64,000 nucleotides of DNA from Akkermansia biwaensis (GCF_026072915.1 NZ_AP025943.1:2542001-2606000), one strand, 5' to 3'; counted from the first letter of the stretch, positions 16,013 to 26,032 are shown. Made by a program: numbers and translations. The notes: generated by a model not told the origin, from the sequence alone.

Positions 16013-17107
16013 CTACAGCTCGAATACCGGGTTTTCCACGGCGTTTTTCACGGCGATGAGGAATTGCACGGCCTGTTTTCCGTCCACCAGGCGGTGGTCG
16101 TAGGAGAGGGCCAGGTACATCATGGGTCGAATGGTGATTTGGCCGTCTCGGACGACGGGGCGTTCCTGGATGGCGTGCATGCCCAGAATGCCGCTCTGGG
16201 GCGGGTTCAGGATGGGGGTGGAGAGCAGGGAACCGTACGTGCCCCCGTTGGATATGGTGAAGCACCCTCCCTGCAGGTCCTGCATGGAAAGGGCGCCCTT
16301 TCGTGCTTTTTCCGCCAGCGCGGCGAGTTCCAGTTCCAGTTCCGGGAGCGTTTTCCGGTCGCAGTCCCTCAAGACGGGCACCATGAGGCCCTTGTCCGTG
16401 CCGATGGCGACGGAGATGTCGTAGTACAGGTTTTCCACGATGTCCGTGCCGTCTATTTTGGCGTTGACCTGCGGCACTTCCTTGAGCGCCTTGACGGCGG
16501 CCTTGATGAAGAAACCCATGAGGCCGAGCTTGGTGCCGTACCTTTCCCGGAAGGAGGCGTTGAATTGCCTGCGCAGTTCCATGACGGCGCTCATGTCGCA
16601 TTCATTGAAGGTGGTGAGGATGGCCGCCTGGTGCTGGACTTGTGCCAGCCGGGCCGCGATGGTGCGGCGCAGGGGGCTCATGGGTTTCCTGATGAAGCGG
16701 GGTGCGGCCTGTTCCGGCCCGGCGGATTGCTTTTCCCGTAGCGTTTCCGACGGTTCGTGCGCCTGTTCCGGGAGTTCCTCCGGAGGAGATGCCGCCTTTT
16801 TTACGTCCGGCTGCGGGGTGTTTTCCGGTTCCGGAAGCACGGTGGCCTCTTCCTTTTCCGGAACGGAAGTTCCGGCGGACGGGGCAATGCGGCCCAGAAC
16901 GGCTCCGATGGGGGCTTCAGCTCCTTCCGGTACGAGGATTTCCAGCATGCCGTCCTCATCCGCTTCCAGATCCGTGGAGACTTTGTCCGTTTCCAGCGTG
17001 ACCAGGGTGTCTCCTCTGGCTACTGCGTCTCCGGAGCCCTTGTGCCATGCGGCTACGGTGGCGGCGGTGATGGATTCTCCGAAACTGGGGATCAGGATGT
17101 CGCTCAT
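16013..17107 (-). CDS. sucB: Dihydrolipoamide succinyltransferase, E2 of 2-oxoglutarate dehydrogenase
   Basis: The ATG at 17107 gives 364 residues ([20 protein letters not shown]). A lipoyl domain at 1-76 has the lipoylated Lys42 ([13 protein letters not shown]). A Glu/Pro/Ala-rich linker runs from about 77 to 137, and the catalytic acyltransferase domain spans about 138-364 with active-site YDHRLVDGK. The linker does not show the usual peripheral subunit-binding domain pattern (PSARKLA.E......GTG..GR), so attachment of E1 and E3 is unclear. It transfers succinyl from E1-bound intermediate to CoA in the TCA cycle. The gene starts 13 bases after the E1 stop codon, forming an operon. No lpd (E3) gene is in the window. 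Confidence 0.93.
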   Translation of the reverse strand: MSDILIPSFGESITAATVAAWHKGSGDAVARGDTLVTLETDKVSTDLEADEDGMLEILVPEGAEAPIGAVLGRIAPSAGTSVPEKEEATVLPEPENTPQPDVKKAASPPEELPEQAHEPSETLREKQSAGPEQAAPRFIRKPMSPLRRTIAARLAQVQHQAAILTTFNECDMSAVMELRRQFNASFRERYGTKLGLMGFFIKAAVKALKEVPQVNAKIDGTDIVENLYYDISVAIGTDKGLMVPVLRDCDRKTLPELELELAALAEKARKGALSMQDLQGGCFTISNGGTYGSLLSTPILNPPQSGILGMHAIQERPVVRDGQITIRPMMYLALSYDHRLVDGKQAVQFLIAVKNAVENPVFEL

Positions 17108-17120
17108 GGGATGGTGATGG

Positions 17121-19877
17121 TCAGGATTGGGCGCGCGGGCCGAAGGCCGTGGCGATGAGTCGTTTTTGCGCGGCGGCGTGCAGGGCCTTGGCCCCTTCCG
17201 CCGGGCAGGCCATGGGGGGGCGTCCCGCATAGCGGAACGAGGTGGCGAAGAGGCGGCCCAGCCGGTTGCGCAGATGGCCCCACGCCCCCATGTTGGAGGG
17301 TTCCTCCTGGCACCACACGAAGTCGCGCACTTTCTGGTAGGGGGCGAGCAGGTAGGTAAGCTGTTCCTGCGCCAGCGGGTAGATTTGCTCCACGCGGATG
17401 ATGACGGTGTCCGCGATGCCGTGTTCCTTTCGGTAGGCGTCCAGGTCGTAGTAGATTTTTCCCGTGCAGAAGACGGCGCGCGTGATTTTGTCCGGAGCCG
17501 GGCTTTCCGGATCAGCCAGTACTTCGTGGAACCGGGACGGAGCCAGGAATTCACGGCGGGCGGAGGCGGCTTCCGGCCGGGAGAGCAGGCTTTTTGGCGT
17601 GAAGACGATGAGGGGCTTGTGTACGTTCTGGTGTATCTGGCGGCGCAGGGCGTGAAAGTATTGGGCAGGTGTGGTCGGGTTGATGACCTGCATGTTGTCG
17701 TCCGCGCAGAGCTGGAGATAGCGTTCCATGCGGGCGCTGGAGTGCTCGGACCCAGCCCCTTCGTAACCGTGGGGCAGGAGCAGCACGATGCGGCATTTCT
17801 GGTGCCATTTGGCTTCCGCGGCCGCAATGAACTGGTCCACGATGACCTGGGCTCCGTTGGCAAAGTCGCCGAACTGGGCTTCCCACATGACCAGGGCGTC
17901 CTGGCTTTCCAGGGCATAACCGTATTCGAAGCCCAGCACGGAGGCTTCCGACAGGGAAGAGTTGTAGATGCGGAAGGCGGTGGTGCCGTGGTTCAGTTTT
18001 TCCAGCGGCGTGTACACGGAGCCGTTGTTGAAGTCATGCAGGACGGCATGCCGCTGGGAGAAGGTGCCGCGCTGGCAGTCCTGTCCGGAGAGGCGAACGG
18101 TGTGGTTTTCCGTGAGCAGGGATCCCCATGCCAGGGATTCCGCCATTGCCCAGTCCAGCGGGCCGTCTTCCCGGAAGGCTTCACGGCGGCGGGAGAGGAA
18201 GCGTTTTTCCAGGGTAGGGTGGGGCGTGAAGTTTTCCGGCAGTTCCGTCAGGATGTCTCCGATGCGCCGGAAGAGGTCCGGGCTGATGCCCGTGCGCACG
18301 CTGAGGCGGGGAATGGGGGATTCATCCGCATCCGGCGCGCTGACCGGGAGGATGTAGTCCGCCGGGTGCTCCTTCATCTGGTCGTATGCCTGCTGCATGC
18401 CGTTCCAGATGCGTTCCCTGATGCCATGTTCCTCCTGTTCCGTCAGTTCCCCCCGTTCCCGGAGCAGGGTTCCGTACAGGGCCGCCGCCGTGGGGCGCGC
18501 CTCTATTTTTTTGGTCTGCATGGGGGCTGTGAAGGCGGCCTGGTCCGTTTCATTGTGTCCCAGGCGGCGGTAGCAGTACATGTCCAGAATGATGTCGCGG
18601 CCGAATTTCTGGCGGAACTGGAGCGCGAATTCCGCGGCCCAGATCAGGTTTTCCGGGCTTTCCCCGTTGATGTGCAGAATGGGCGCTTCCAGCATCTGGG
18701 CCACGTCCGTGGCGTAATGGGAGGAGCGGGCTTCATCCGGGCTGGTGGTGAAGCCGATCTGGTTGTTGATGATCAGGTGGATGGAACCGCCGGTCCGGTA
18801 GCCTTTCAGCTGGGAGAGGTTGAGCACTTCCGCCACCAGCCCCTGTCCGGCGAAGGCGGCGTCCCCGTGGAGAATGAGCGGGAGCACATGTTTTCTTTCC
18901 ATGTCATCCAGGCTGTGCTGCCTGGCCCTGGCGCGGCCTTCCACTACGGGGTAGACGGCTTCCAGGTGGCTGGGATTGGAGGAGAGGTTGATGTGCAGGG
19001 GTACGCCGTCCACGTGGCGCGTGGCGGCATAGCCCAGGTGGTATTTCACGTCGCTGCGGCCGATGGGGGATTCCGGAAGGTAGTCCGGCGTGAATTCGTA
19101 AAAGATGGTTTTCAGCGGCTTGTGGAGGATGTTTGCCAGCACGTTGAGCCTGCCCCGGTGGGCCATGCCCATTTCCACGTGGGAGATGGCTGCCGCAGGA
19201 CAGCGTTTGACCAGGGCGTCCAGCAGGACAATGGCGCCTTCCCCCCCTTCCAGGGAGAAGCGTTTTTCCCCGATAAAGCGCTTGCCCAGGAATTCCTCGA
19301 ACAGTTCCGCCTTGCAGAGGTGGATGAAGGCGTCCCGGCGGGTTTCCGGGCCGTAGTCCACGCCGTCCGCCCGGCGGTCTATTTTTTCCTCAATCCAGGA
19401 GCGGATTTCCAGGTTGTCAATGTGCTGGTATTCAAATCCGATGGCCCCGCAATAGGTGTTCCGGAGGTGGGCGATGATTTCCCGGAGGGTGAAGATGCGC
19501 CCTTTCTGGAAGGTGCCGATGTTGATGGGCTGGTCCATGTCTTCCGGGCGGAAGCCCAGTTCTTCCGGACGTACGGGAACGGTCGCTTCCTCCGGAGAGT
19601 CCAGCGGGTTGAAGCGGGCGCATTTGTGCCCCATGACCCGGTATGCCCGGATGAGCTGGTTGACGCGCCCGCGGCCTTCCGCGCTTTCCGGCGGAACCGT
19701 GTACGGGGAGGCGTCCGCAGCGTTTTCCTCTTCCCGCGGAGCGCCGCCGCTGCCCAGTTCGTATCCCTCAAAGTAGGCCGCCCAAAGGGGATCTACGGAC
19801 AGCGGATCGTTTTTCCATGTTTCATGGAGCGCCGTGATTTCCTCAGGCGTGAGTCTGGAGAAGATGGAGGCGTTCAT
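17121..19877 (-). CDS. sucA: 2-oxoglutarate dehydrogenase E1 component
   Basis: This is a 918-residue thiamine-diphosphate enzyme that decarboxylates 2-oxoglutarate and succinylates E2 lipoate. The N-terminus has the family pattern ([15 protein letters not shown]) and the substrate/TPP regions are clear: [60 protein letters not shown], then the transketolase-like C-terminal half with HEPGYEGAG-like [18 protein letters not shown] and a C-terminal [12 protein letters not shown] block. Length is normal for OdhA/SucA. It lies upstream of sucB in a two-gene operon. With cytochrome bd beside it, this suggests that a TCA branch and low-oxygen respiration are used by the same organism. Confidence 0.97.
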   Translation of the reverse strand: MNASIFSRLTPEEITALHETWKNDPLSVDPLWAAYFEGYELGSGGAPREEENAADASPYTVPPESAEGRGRVNQLIRAYRVMGHKCARFNPLDSPEEATVPVRPEELGFRPEDMDQPINIGTFQKGRIFTLREIIAHLRNTYCGAIGFEYQHIDNLEIRSWIEEKIDRRADGVDYGPETRRDAFIHLCKAELFEEFLGKRFIGEKRFSLEGGEGAIVLLDALVKRCPAAAISHVEMGMAHRGRLNVLANILHKPLKTIFYEFTPDYLPESPIGRSDVKYHLGYAATRHVDGVPLHINLSSNPSHLEAVYPVVEGRARARQHSLDDMERKHVLPLILHGDAAFAGQGLVAEVLNLSQLKGYRTGGSIHLIINNQIGFTTSPDEARSSHYATDVAQMLEAPILHINGESPENLIWAAEFALQFRQKFGRDIILDMYCYRRLGHNETDQAAFTAPMQTKKIEARPTAAALYGTLLRERGELTEQEEHGIRERIWNGMQQAYDQMKEHPADYILPVSAPDADESPIPRLSVRTGISPDLFRRIGDILTELPENFTPHPTLEKRFLSRRREAFREDGPLDWAMAESLAWGSLLTENHTVRLSGQDCQRGTFSQRHAVLHDFNNGSVYTPLEKLNHGTTAFRIYNSSLSEASVLGFEYGYALESQDALVMWEAQFGDFANGAQVIVDQFIAAAEAKWHQKCRIVLLLPHGYEGAGSEHSSARMERYLQLCADDNMQVINPTTPAQYFHALRRQIHQNVHKPLIVFTPKSLLSRPEAASARREFLAPSRFHEVLADPESPAPDKITRAVFCTGKIYYDLDAYRKEHGIADTVIIRVEQIYPLAQEQLTYLLAPYQKVRDFVWCQEEPSNMGAWGHLRNRLGRLFATSFRYAGRPPMACPAEGAKALHAAAQKRLIATAFGPRAQS

Positions 19878-19957
19878 GCGGGAAGGATGGACGGAATGGG
19901 GAACAGTGGTTTATTCGCTGGTTGTCGTCCGCTTTCTGAAGGCGGAATTTCCAACCA

Positions 19958-20995
19958 TTAATAGCTGTGCTCGTTGAGCTGCACCTTGCCGCGGAAGACC
20001 CAGTAGATGGCCGCGGAGTAGGCGAGGACGATCGGAACGCCGATGAGGGCGATGTAAGTCATCACCATCAGGCTTTCCCGGGTGGAGGAACCGTTGACGA
20101 GGGTAAGGGAGTGCTCCGGATTGGGCATGGAGTAGAGCAGGTTGGGGAACATGGAGGCCCCGAACATGGCCATCATGCACCCCATCGTGGAGCAGGAGGC
20201 GATGAAGGCCCAGCCCGACCGGTTTTTGCTCATGAATATCCAGATGGCCGCAATGGAAACAGCAGCCAGTGCGGCGATGCCGTAGATCCAGGGAGAGTGT
20301 TCCAATGCCGCCGCCACGTGCGGCACATACAGGAGCGTGGCCGCGCCGTGAATGATGATCAGGATGGTGAAGATGATGATGCAGGGCTTGAGGAGCCTTT
20401 TGATTTGCTGCTGGAGGTTGCCCTGCGTTTTCATCATCAGGAAGATGCCGCCGTGCATGGCGAAGAGGGCCACCGTCGTGAGGCCCAGCAGGACGGCGTA
20501 GGGGTTCAGCAGGCTCAGGAAAGTTCCTGTGAAGTTGCCCTGCCCGTCCAGCGGGATGCCCCTGGTGACGTTGCCCATGGCCACCCCGATGAGCAGGGCC
20601 GCCAGGAGGCTGCTGACGGAGAAGGTGATGTCCCAGCCCTTGCGCCACCACTGCATGGGCTGCTTGCTCCGGAATTCGATGGAGACGGCCCGGAAGATGA
20701 GGGTGAGCAGCAGGAGCATGAAGGCCAGGTAAAATCCGGAGAAGACGGAGGCGTACACGTACGGGAAGGCGGCGAAGAGGGCGCCCCCGCCCGTGATGAG
20801 CCAGACTTCATTACCGTCCCATACAGGGCCTACGGCATTGAGCATCAGTCTTCTGTTTTCATCTCCCTTGATAAAGAACTGGAGGGTGCCGGTTCCCAGG
20901 TCAAAGCCGTCCAGAACGGCGTAGCCGGAGAAGAGTACGCCGACGAGGATGAACCAGATGATTTGCAGGTCTGCGAGAGTGAGGTTGTCCAACAT
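19958..20995 (-). CDS. cydB: Cytochrome bd quinol oxidase subunit II
   Basis: This is a 345-residue, multi-spanning membrane protein with the CydB hallmark N-terminus (IIWFILVGVLFSGYAVLDGFDLGTG) and the WDGNEVWLITGGGALFAAFP loop. It partners CydA to form the bd oxidase, which reduces oxygen with quinol electrons at high affinity and protects anaerobes from oxygen. It starts 24 bases after the cydA stop codon. No CydX-like small ORF is seen in the 80 bases that follow. Length and motifs are normal. Confidence 0.95.
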   Translation of the reverse strand: MLDNLTLADLQIIWFILVGVLFSGYAVLDGFDLGTGTLQFFIKGDENRRLMLNAVGPVWDGNEVWLITGGGALFAAFPYVYASVFSGFYLAFMLLLLTLIFRAVSIEFRSKQPMQWWRKGWDITFSVSSLLAALLIGVAMGNVTRGIPLDGQGNFTGTFLSLLNPYAVLLGLTTVALFAMHGGIFLMMKTQGNLQQQIKRLLKPCIIIFTILIIIHGAATLLYVPHVAAALEHSPWIYGIAALAAVSIAAIWIFMSKNRSGWAFIASCSTMGCMMAMFGASMFPNLLYSMPNPEHSLTLVNGSSTRESLMVMTYIALIGVPIVLAYSAAIYWVFRGKVQLNEHSY

Positions 20996-21019
20996 GGTTT
21001 TAAGTGGGGGGGATGGGGA

Positions 21020-22399
21020 TTAGTCTTTGACAAAGGGTACCTGAAGCTTGCCTTCACCCGTGCCGTCGTCTTCCTTCGCTTCCTGGTCGGGGCCCTTGTG
21101 GATTTTATGGGTGATTTGGTAGAGGAAGAGGGCCAGGAGCAGGGTATAGATGACGAAGAACATGCCCAGCGAGGAGAGTGCCTCCGCCGCGGTGAGGGTG
21201 GGGGAGACGGCGTGCTCCGTCCTCAGGATGCCGTACACGATCCAGGGCTGGCGGCCCATTTCCGCCACGGCCCAGCCTACCTGGTTGGCAATCTGCGGCC
21301 CCAATACGGAGAAGACGAAGCACCAGAGCAGCCATCGTTTTTCAAAGAGCCAGCCGCGTTTCCACGCCCAGAGGCCCAGCAGGAACAGGGCGCCCAGCGC
21401 ACAGCCGATGAGGATCATGAGGTGGAAGGAGTAGAAGACGGGCAGGATGGGGGGACGTTCGTCCTGCGGAATGGCGTTCATGCCGGTGATGGGGGTATCC
21501 AGGTCATGATGAGTCAGGAAAGTGAGCATGTACGGGATGGAGATGCCCGTCACTTCATGGGTGGACGGGTTCATCCAGCCGACGAGGTGGAGCGACTGCG
21601 GAGCCCCCGATTCCATCACGCCTTCCATGGCGGCGAATTTGGCGGGCTGGTGGACGGAGACTTCACGTGCGCTGGAGTCGCCCGTGATGCCCATGCCGAC
21701 CACGCCTATCAGGCCGATGACCAGCGCCACCTTGAAGCTTTTCTTGGCGCCGCCCGTAAAGCGTTTTTTCAGGATGTACCAGGCGGAGACGCTGAGCACC
21801 AGCGTGGCTCCCGCCAGCCAGCACCCCGCCAGGGCGTGCGTCAGGCGGTCCACCGTGGACGGGTTGAAGACCACGTCATAGAAGCTGGTGATGTGCGCCT
21901 GGATTTTTCCGTTTACTTCCACCAGTTTGTAGCCGGCGGGCGTCTGCATCCAGGAGTTCGCCACAATGATCCAGATGGCGCTGAAATGGGCGCCCAGGGC
22001 CACCATGCAGGCGGAGAAGAAGTGCATTTTGGGCCCCACCTTGTCCCAGCCGAAGAGCAGGATGGCCAGGAAGCCGGATTCCAGGAAGAAGGCGAAGATG
22101 CCTTCCGCCGCCAGGGGGCTGCCGAAGATGTCGCCTACGCAACGGGAGTAGTCCGCCCAGTTGGTGCCGAACTGGAATTCCATCACGATGCCGGAGGCCA
22201 CGCCCAGCGCGAAGATGATGCCGAATATCTTGGTCCAGAATTTGGCCTGCTTGTGGTAGAGCTCGTTTTTTGTTTTCAGCCAGAGGCCTTCCAGTGCCAC
22301 CAGTACCACCCCCAGGCCGATGGTCATCGGCGGGAAGATGTAGTGGAACATGATGGTGACGGCAAACTGAAGACGGGATAATAAGACCGGATCGTCCAT
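21020..22399 (-). CDS. cydA: Cytochrome bd quinol oxidase subunit I
   Basis: This is a 459-residue membrane protein carrying the b-type and d-type hemes. His19 is at the canonical position ([13 protein letters not shown]), and the [21 protein letters not shown] block and the GRQPW signature ([12 protein letters not shown]) are intact. The periplasmic Q-loop is short, as in the short-loop class of bd oxidases. It is the first gene of cydAB, preceded by a good promoter at 22468-22497. It acts in the inner membrane; organisms of this type use bd oxidase in oxygen-limited mucus. Confidence 0.96.
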   Translation of the reverse strand: MDDPVLLSRLQFAVTIMFHYIFPPMTIGLGVVLVALEGLWLKTKNELYHKQAKFWTKIFGIIFALGVASGIVMEFQFGTNWADYSRCVGDIFGSPLAAEGIFAFFLESGFLAILLFGWDKVGPKMHFFSACMVALGAHFSAIWIIVANSWMQTPAGYKLVEVNGKIQAHITSFYDVVFNPSTVDRLTHALAGCWLAGATLVLSVSAWYILKKRFTGGAKKSFKVALVIGLIGVVGMGITGDSSAREVSVHQPAKFAAMEGVMESGAPQSLHLVGWMNPSTHEVTGISIPYMLTFLTHHDLDTPITGMNAIPQDERPPILPVFYSFHLMILIGCALGALFLLGLWAWKRGWLFEKRWLLWCFVFSVLGPQIANQVGWAVAEMGRQPWIVYGILRTEHAVSPTLTAAEALSSLGMFFVIYTLLLALFLYQITHKIHKGPDQEAKEDDGTGEGKLQVPFVKD

Positions 22400-22467
22400 G
22401 ATTGATTGGGGATGAGTGGTTGTTTATGGAACAAGATGCCGGCAGCCAAATTCCGGAACCTTTATGT

Positions 22468-22497
22468 TTTATACATCCCGGAGAGGGCTTTGTTCAA
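22468..22497 (-). promoter_or_regulatory. Promoter of cydAB
   Basis: On the minus strand TTGAAC (22492-22497) and TATAAA (22468-22473) are separated by 18 bp, with the cydA start codon about 70 bases downstream. Confidence 0.6.
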
Positions 22498-22521
22498 TTA
22501 TTTTCCTTCCGCTCTCACAAC

Positions 22522-22544
22522 TTTTTTAGATTTTCTCTAAAAAA
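22522..22544. terminator. A/T-rich palindrome, possible terminator of the envelope operon
   Basis: TTTTTTAGA (22522-22530) pairs with TCTAAAAAA (22536-22544) across a 5-base loop, 8 bases beyond the L,D-transpeptidase stop. The outer T/A tract would give the U-run. It could instead be a binding site upstream of cydA. Confidence 0.4.
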
Positions 22545-22551
22545 CAAGGGC

Positions 22552-23025
22552 TTAAAGGCGGATGAACGCTTCCGTGCCTTCTTCCGTCAAGTCAAAAAGG
22601 GTCAGCATGTCCTGCGGGGAAAGGCGAATGCAGCCGTGGGAGTCCGGTGTTCCGAGGCTGTCCGTCCGGTTGGTGCCGTGGATATAGATGTAGCGCTCCT
22701 GCGTATTGGCGTTTCCGGGGTCCAGGCCGTCCAGCCACAGGATGCGCGTCAGGATGAAGTCAGAATGTTCATTCATTCCCTCCGGGATGGCGGCCGGGTA
22801 GCAGCCAACCGGGAGCCGAGAGACGAAGATGGTGTCCTCAGGCAGTCCCGCTCCGATTTTTTTGCAGATGCGGAAGCGGCCCAGGGGCGTTTTTCCTGAT
22901 CCCTGCTGACTGCCCGTGCCGGCTTTCCCGCTGGAAACAGGGCAGGAAAACAGGATTGTTCCGGCGGATTCCAGGGTCAGCTTCTGCCGGGAAAGATTAA
23001 TGTGCAGCACTGCGGGAGGAGACAT
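22552..23025 (-). CDS. L,D-transpeptidase (YkuD family)
   Basis: The ATG at 23025 gives 157 residues. The YkuD catalytic motif is intact: IHGT at about 115-118, then SHGCIRLS with His130 and the nucleophile Cys132. The early KTPLG.F block is also family-typical. These enzymes form 3-3 crosslinks or attach proteins to peptidoglycan. No signal peptide is visible from this start; longer in-frame starts would overlap the upstream phosphatase gene and are unlikely. It is the last gene of an envelope-flavoured operon (sugar kinase, CHASE2-like membrane protein, phosphatase). Export would have to rely on an unrecognised route, or the protein may act in the cytoplasm. Confidence 0.88.
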   Translation of the reverse strand: MSPPAVLHINLSRQKLTLESAGTILFSCPVSSGKAGTGSQQGSGKTPLGRFRICKKIGAGLPEDTIFVSRLPVGCYPAAIPEGMNEHSDFILTRILWLDGLDPGNANTQERYIYIHGTNRTDSLGTPDSHGCIRLSPQDMLTLFDLTEEGTEAFIRL

Positions 23026-23072
23026 GCCGGGAAAAGAAAAAAGAGAAAAGGAGAACGGGAATGGGAATGGGA

Positions 23073-23528
23073 TTAGGCTTCCTGCTCCATGCGGGCGATG
23101 ATGGCGCGAATGGCGTCCGTGAGCTGCCGCGCCACGTTGTTGTAGGCGGCCTGCCCGCATCCGATGGGGTCACTGATGTTCCTGTTGTCCGTGTAGCAGG
23201 TGACCAGCCTGATCTTGTCCGCGTGTTCGGGAAAGTTGGCCAGCATGGCGGCCAGATGGCTTTCCGTCATCGTGTAGATGTCCGTGGCTTCTTCCACCAG
23301 TTCCAGCGTGACGGCGCGGCTTGCATGGCCGGAGAGGTCCACTTCGTGGTCGTTCAGGACATGGAGCGTTTCCGGGCTTGCTCCCTGTCCGTTCCAGGCG
23401 GCGGTGCCTGCGGACCCCGCCAGCCATTCCGGATGGCCGGCGGAAAGCTTCAGGAAGAGGCCTTCGGCCATGGGACTGCGGCACGTGTTTCCGGTGCAGA
23501 CGAAGAGGATTTTTTTACGCTGGTTCAT
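23073..23528 (-). CDS. Low-molecular-weight protein phosphatase, YwlE (protein-arginine phosphatase) type
   Basis: This is a 151-residue protein with the LMW-PTP P-loop CTGNTCRSP at residues 11-19 (nucleophile Cys11, Arg17) and the general-acid Asp in ISDPIG. Thr15 in the P-loop is the residue that distinguishes YwlE-type phosphoarginine phosphatases from tyrosine phosphatases, which carry Ile or Leu there. This makes phosphoarginine the first substrate to consider. No McsB-like arginine kinase is visible in the window. The start overlaps the upstream membrane-protein gene by four bases (ATGA), so the two are coupled. Confidence 0.87.
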   Translation of the reverse strand: MNQRKKILFVCTGNTCRSPMAEGLFLKLSAGHPEWLAGSAGTAAWNGQGASPETLHVLNDHEVDLSGHASRAVTLELVEEATDIYTMTESHLAAMLANFPEHADKIRLVTCYTDNRNISDPIGCGQAAYNNVARQLTDAIRAIIARMEQEA

Positions 23529-24997
23529 GAATCAGACTGTTTTTTGGGGTGGTGCGGGATGGGAACCTCATTGGGTTCCTGATACAGGTTGTCCGGGGGA
23601 AGGACGCTGCCGGCTCCGTTTCCGTTTTCCGGAAGGGCGGAGGGAGGCGGGTCTTCCCCGTCATCTTCTTCCGCTTCATGTGAAGGAGGGGAAAACCAGG
23701 GAATCAGGCTGCCGGCCAGGGCCACGCACAACACGCCGGTGACGGGAGTCATGACGGGGAACCAGACTCCGTGTACGGAGAAAAGGTACCAGGCGAGGAC
23801 GGGAGCGGACAGGATGCAGAAGGCCCACAGGAGCCAGCGACCCCGTTTCCGGAAGCGGAGGGCCCACGTAGCCAGCAGCAGTACGTCCAGCACAATGACC
23901 CATTGCACCCAGGCGGGAGCCACCGGAATCAGCATGGCCGGGGCCGGGGCCAGGGCTCCCATGATGCTGCGGATGGTTTTCGCCGTCAGGAGCGCCTGGG
24001 CGTCGGGAGCCTCGGAAGGCGTGAAGGGTTCGGAAACGATGACGGCGTCCGCGGAGGAGAGGAGTTTTCTGACGGCGCTCATATCCGGGGGACGGAGGCC
24101 GGACATAACGGGAACGATGACTTCCTGCGTGTCCAGCAGCGTGGGACCGCTGTTTTCCGCCAGCGGGATGCGGCCATATTCATCCAGCGGAATGGAACGG
24201 CTGTTGCCGAGGAGGAGGGTATCGCCGGGGATGAGCCTGACGTCTTCCGGGTCCAGGTCCAGCGCATTCAGCGCGGCGACGAGGGGAAGGGTGGGGATGA
24301 TGTCTTCTCCCCAGCGGACAAAGAGAGGGAACGATTTGCCGCTTTCCTGGCTTGCGGAGAACAGGTCGCTGTTTTCCACGACCGTTCCCAGCGTGCCGGC
24401 TTCCGTGGTTATCTGGGGTTCTTCCCCCACCAGCCTGTCCGCACGGGGGAATTGGTCCGTTTTTCCGATGATGTTACCGGGAGGGATGGCCAAATGCTTC
24501 CAGCCGGACGGCAGGGACGCCCTGCGGGATGATTCGCTCATCTGACGCCCCAGCGCCTTGTGGCGGAAGCGGTCCAGTTCATATCCCACGGCGGATTTGA
24601 CGATGTTGTCGGGTTCCTCTTCCCAGGCCATGGGGGCAATGGCGTAAACGTTTCTGGCGCCCTGTTCGTACAGGTGGCGGAACAGAACCGTATAGTCCAT
24701 CGGGTTGGGCGGATAGGTGGGGAAACTGTTCAGGGCGGATTCCCGATGCAGGGAGACGACGGGGAGAGGGGCCGTCTGTCCCTTGTTGAAAAACTCGTAA
24801 GGCTGGAGAACAATGTCGCTTTCGGAATTCAGCCCCTCCGTCCTTACGGTGTGGTATTCCTTTTGCAGGGCGCGGACGGCGGCCTGTTCATAAAAAAAGA
24901 CGGTGGGGGGAATGAGCAGGTAGCCGAATATCCAGCCCAGCCCCAGCGAGAGCTGGAAGAGGGACAGAATAAGCAGGAATTTGGGTTTAAGAGTCAT
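23525..24997 (-). CDS. CHASE2-like sensory membrane protein without an output domain
   Basis: The ATG at 24997 gives 490 residues; a TTG four codons upstream is an alternative start. One N-terminal helix (about 9-33) is followed by a large extracytoplasmic domain with CHASE2-like features: MDYTVLFRHLYEQGARNVYAIAPM, then LPLVAALNALDLDPEDVRL and LLLGNSRSIPLDEYGRIPL. Three or so C-terminal membrane helices follow (about 360-450), then an acidic/proline-rich cytoplasmic tail. CHASE2 normally precedes a kinase or cyclase; none is present here. The gene sits 16 bases after the sugar-kinase gene and overlaps the phosphatase start, so an envelope-sensing role is plausible but unproven. Confidence 0.65.
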   Translation of the reverse strand: MTLKPKFLLILSLFQLSLGLGWIFGYLLIPPTVFFYEQAAVRALQKEYHTVRTEGLNSESDIVLQPYEFFNKGQTAPLPVVSLHRESALNSFPTYPPNPMDYTVLFRHLYEQGARNVYAIAPMAWEEEPDNIVKSAVGYELDRFRHKALGRQMSESSRRASLPSGWKHLAIPPGNIIGKTDQFPRADRLVGEEPQITTEAGTLGTVVENSDLFSASQESGKSFPLFVRWGEDIIPTLPLVAALNALDLDPEDVRLIPGDTLLLGNSRSIPLDEYGRIPLAENSGPTLLDTQEVIVPVMSGLRPPDMSAVRKLLSSADAVIVSEPFTPSEAPDAQALLTAKTIRSIMGALAPAPAMLIPVAPAWVQWVIVLDVLLLATWALRFRKRGRWLLWAFCILSAPVLAWYLFSVHGVWFPVMTPVTGVLCVALAGSLIPWFSPPSHEAEEDDGEDPPPSALPENGNGAGSVLPPDNLYQEPNEVPIPHHPKKQSDS

Positions 24998-25013
24998 CAG
25001 GGCGGCCAAATAG

Positions 25014-25952
25014 TTATTCTAGCATGCCTGCCAGCGGCTCGGCAAGCATGGAACCGGGGAGAAGACGGCGCAGATGCGCCAGTCCCGCAGGGATTTGTTT
25101 CAGATACCAGGTTTTCCCTTTGTTGTGGCCGATGTTGGCGTACGCGCCCAGCATCTGCATGAGCCGCTGCAGGGCGCACGCGCAGAAGATGTCGCGGTCC
25201 AGGGCGCGCCCGGTGAGGTGCTCCCATTCCCGGAGGAGTTCGTCCGTCTGCTCCGCTTCCAGATGCGCGTAGCCGTCAAATACCAGGGAAGCCAGGTCAT
25301 ACTCCGGGCGGCCGCCGCGCATGCCCTGGAAGTCGATCAGCCAGGTTTTTCCCGCATGGATGTGCACGTTCTGGGACTGGCTGTCCCGGTGAACGGGGCA
25401 GAGCGGCAGCCCGGCCAGGAATTGCGCCATTTTCCGCAGCGCGGGATGGTTCAGGAAGCCGTCCGCGGACAGGCCCAGGTGCGTGCCCAGCAGATGTTCC
25501 GCAAAGTATTCCTGCTCCCAGCGGTACAGGGATTCGTCAAAGGAGGGCTGAAAGGAGAAGTTTTCCGGAAACGGGCATTCGTGTAGCAGGCGGAGCTGTT
25601 CCATGGCCCGGATGTAGCGGGAACGGAGTTTTTCCCAGGATTCGCTTCTGAAAGACAGGAGGTTGTCGTTCCCCAAGTCTTCCGCCAGGGCCGCTCCGCA
25701 GCCGGGAGCGAGGGGTTCGTAGTCATAGACCTCCGGCACATTGACGCCGTTGGCGCGCAAATGGCGGTCCGTGGGGATGAAGGAGTCGTTGTCCGCGCGG
25801 TCGTCGCCCCAGAGGATGCCGATGCAGGTCCGGTCCCCAAGACCGATGCGCACGATGGTGCGGCCGGATGCGCCGAGGGCAATCGTCCGGAAGTCCTCTT
25901 CCCGGGGCGTGACGTGAAAGGTCCGTTGAACCAGGCGGGAGAGTTCTTTCAT
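25014..25952 (-). CDS. APH-fold sugar kinase, AmgK-like (MurNAc/GlcNAc 1-kinase candidate)
   Basis: This is a 312-residue member of the aminoglycoside-phosphotransferase fold. It has Brenner's catalytic motif HRDSQSQNV (about residue 188) and the metal-binding IDFQGMR with the following PEYDLASLV. This combination, DFQ plus YDLASL, is typical of AmgK, which phosphorylates cell-wall sugars at C1 in peptidoglycan recycling. The nucleotidyltransferase MurU that usually accompanies AmgK is not adjacent. It begins a four-gene operon with a CHASE2-like protein, a phosphatase and an L,D-transpeptidase, consistent with a cell-wall theme. Choline or another small alcohol as substrate cannot be excluded. 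Confidence 0.75.
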   Translation of the reverse strand: MKELSRLVQRTFHVTPREEDFRTIALGASGRTIVRIGLGDRTCIGILWGDDRADNDSFIPTDRHLRANGVNVPEVYDYEPLAPGCGAALAEDLGNDNLLSFRSESWEKLRSRYIRAMEQLRLLHECPFPENFSFQPSFDESLYRWEQEYFAEHLLGTHLGLSADGFLNHPALRKMAQFLAGLPLCPVHRDSQSQNVHIHAGKTWLIDFQGMRGGRPEYDLASLVFDGYAHLEAEQTDELLREWEHLTGRALDRDIFCACALQRLMQMLGAYANIGHNKGKTWYLKQIPAGLAHLRRLLPGSMLAEPLAGMLE

Positions 25953-25982
25953 GGGGGGGAATGCAGGAAGCCGCTAAAAGCG

Positions 25983-26032
25983 CGGCGGATGGCATGGAGC
26001 GGGAGCCGGGTTCCATCCGCCGTGCAGGCGGG
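25983..26032 (-). terminator. Possible trpB terminator hairpin
   Basis: A 10-bp perfect stem, CGGCGGATGG (25983-25992) with CCATCCGCCG (26023-26032), lies just beyond the trpB stop. There is no strong T-run and the loop is long (30 bases), so it is tentative. Confidence 0.35.

Noticed and set aside
17127-19961. 944-codon open frame on the plus strand opposite sucA
   Set aside because: sucA is unmistakable on the other strand; high G+C leaves long antisense frames open, and the translation is Arg/Gly/Val/Ala/Phe-rich with no domain.
19967-22381. 804-codon open frame on the plus strand opposite cydAB
   Set aside because: It is an antisense shadow of two well-recognised membrane genes; the translation is His/Asp/Glu/Gly-rich and has no family resemblance.
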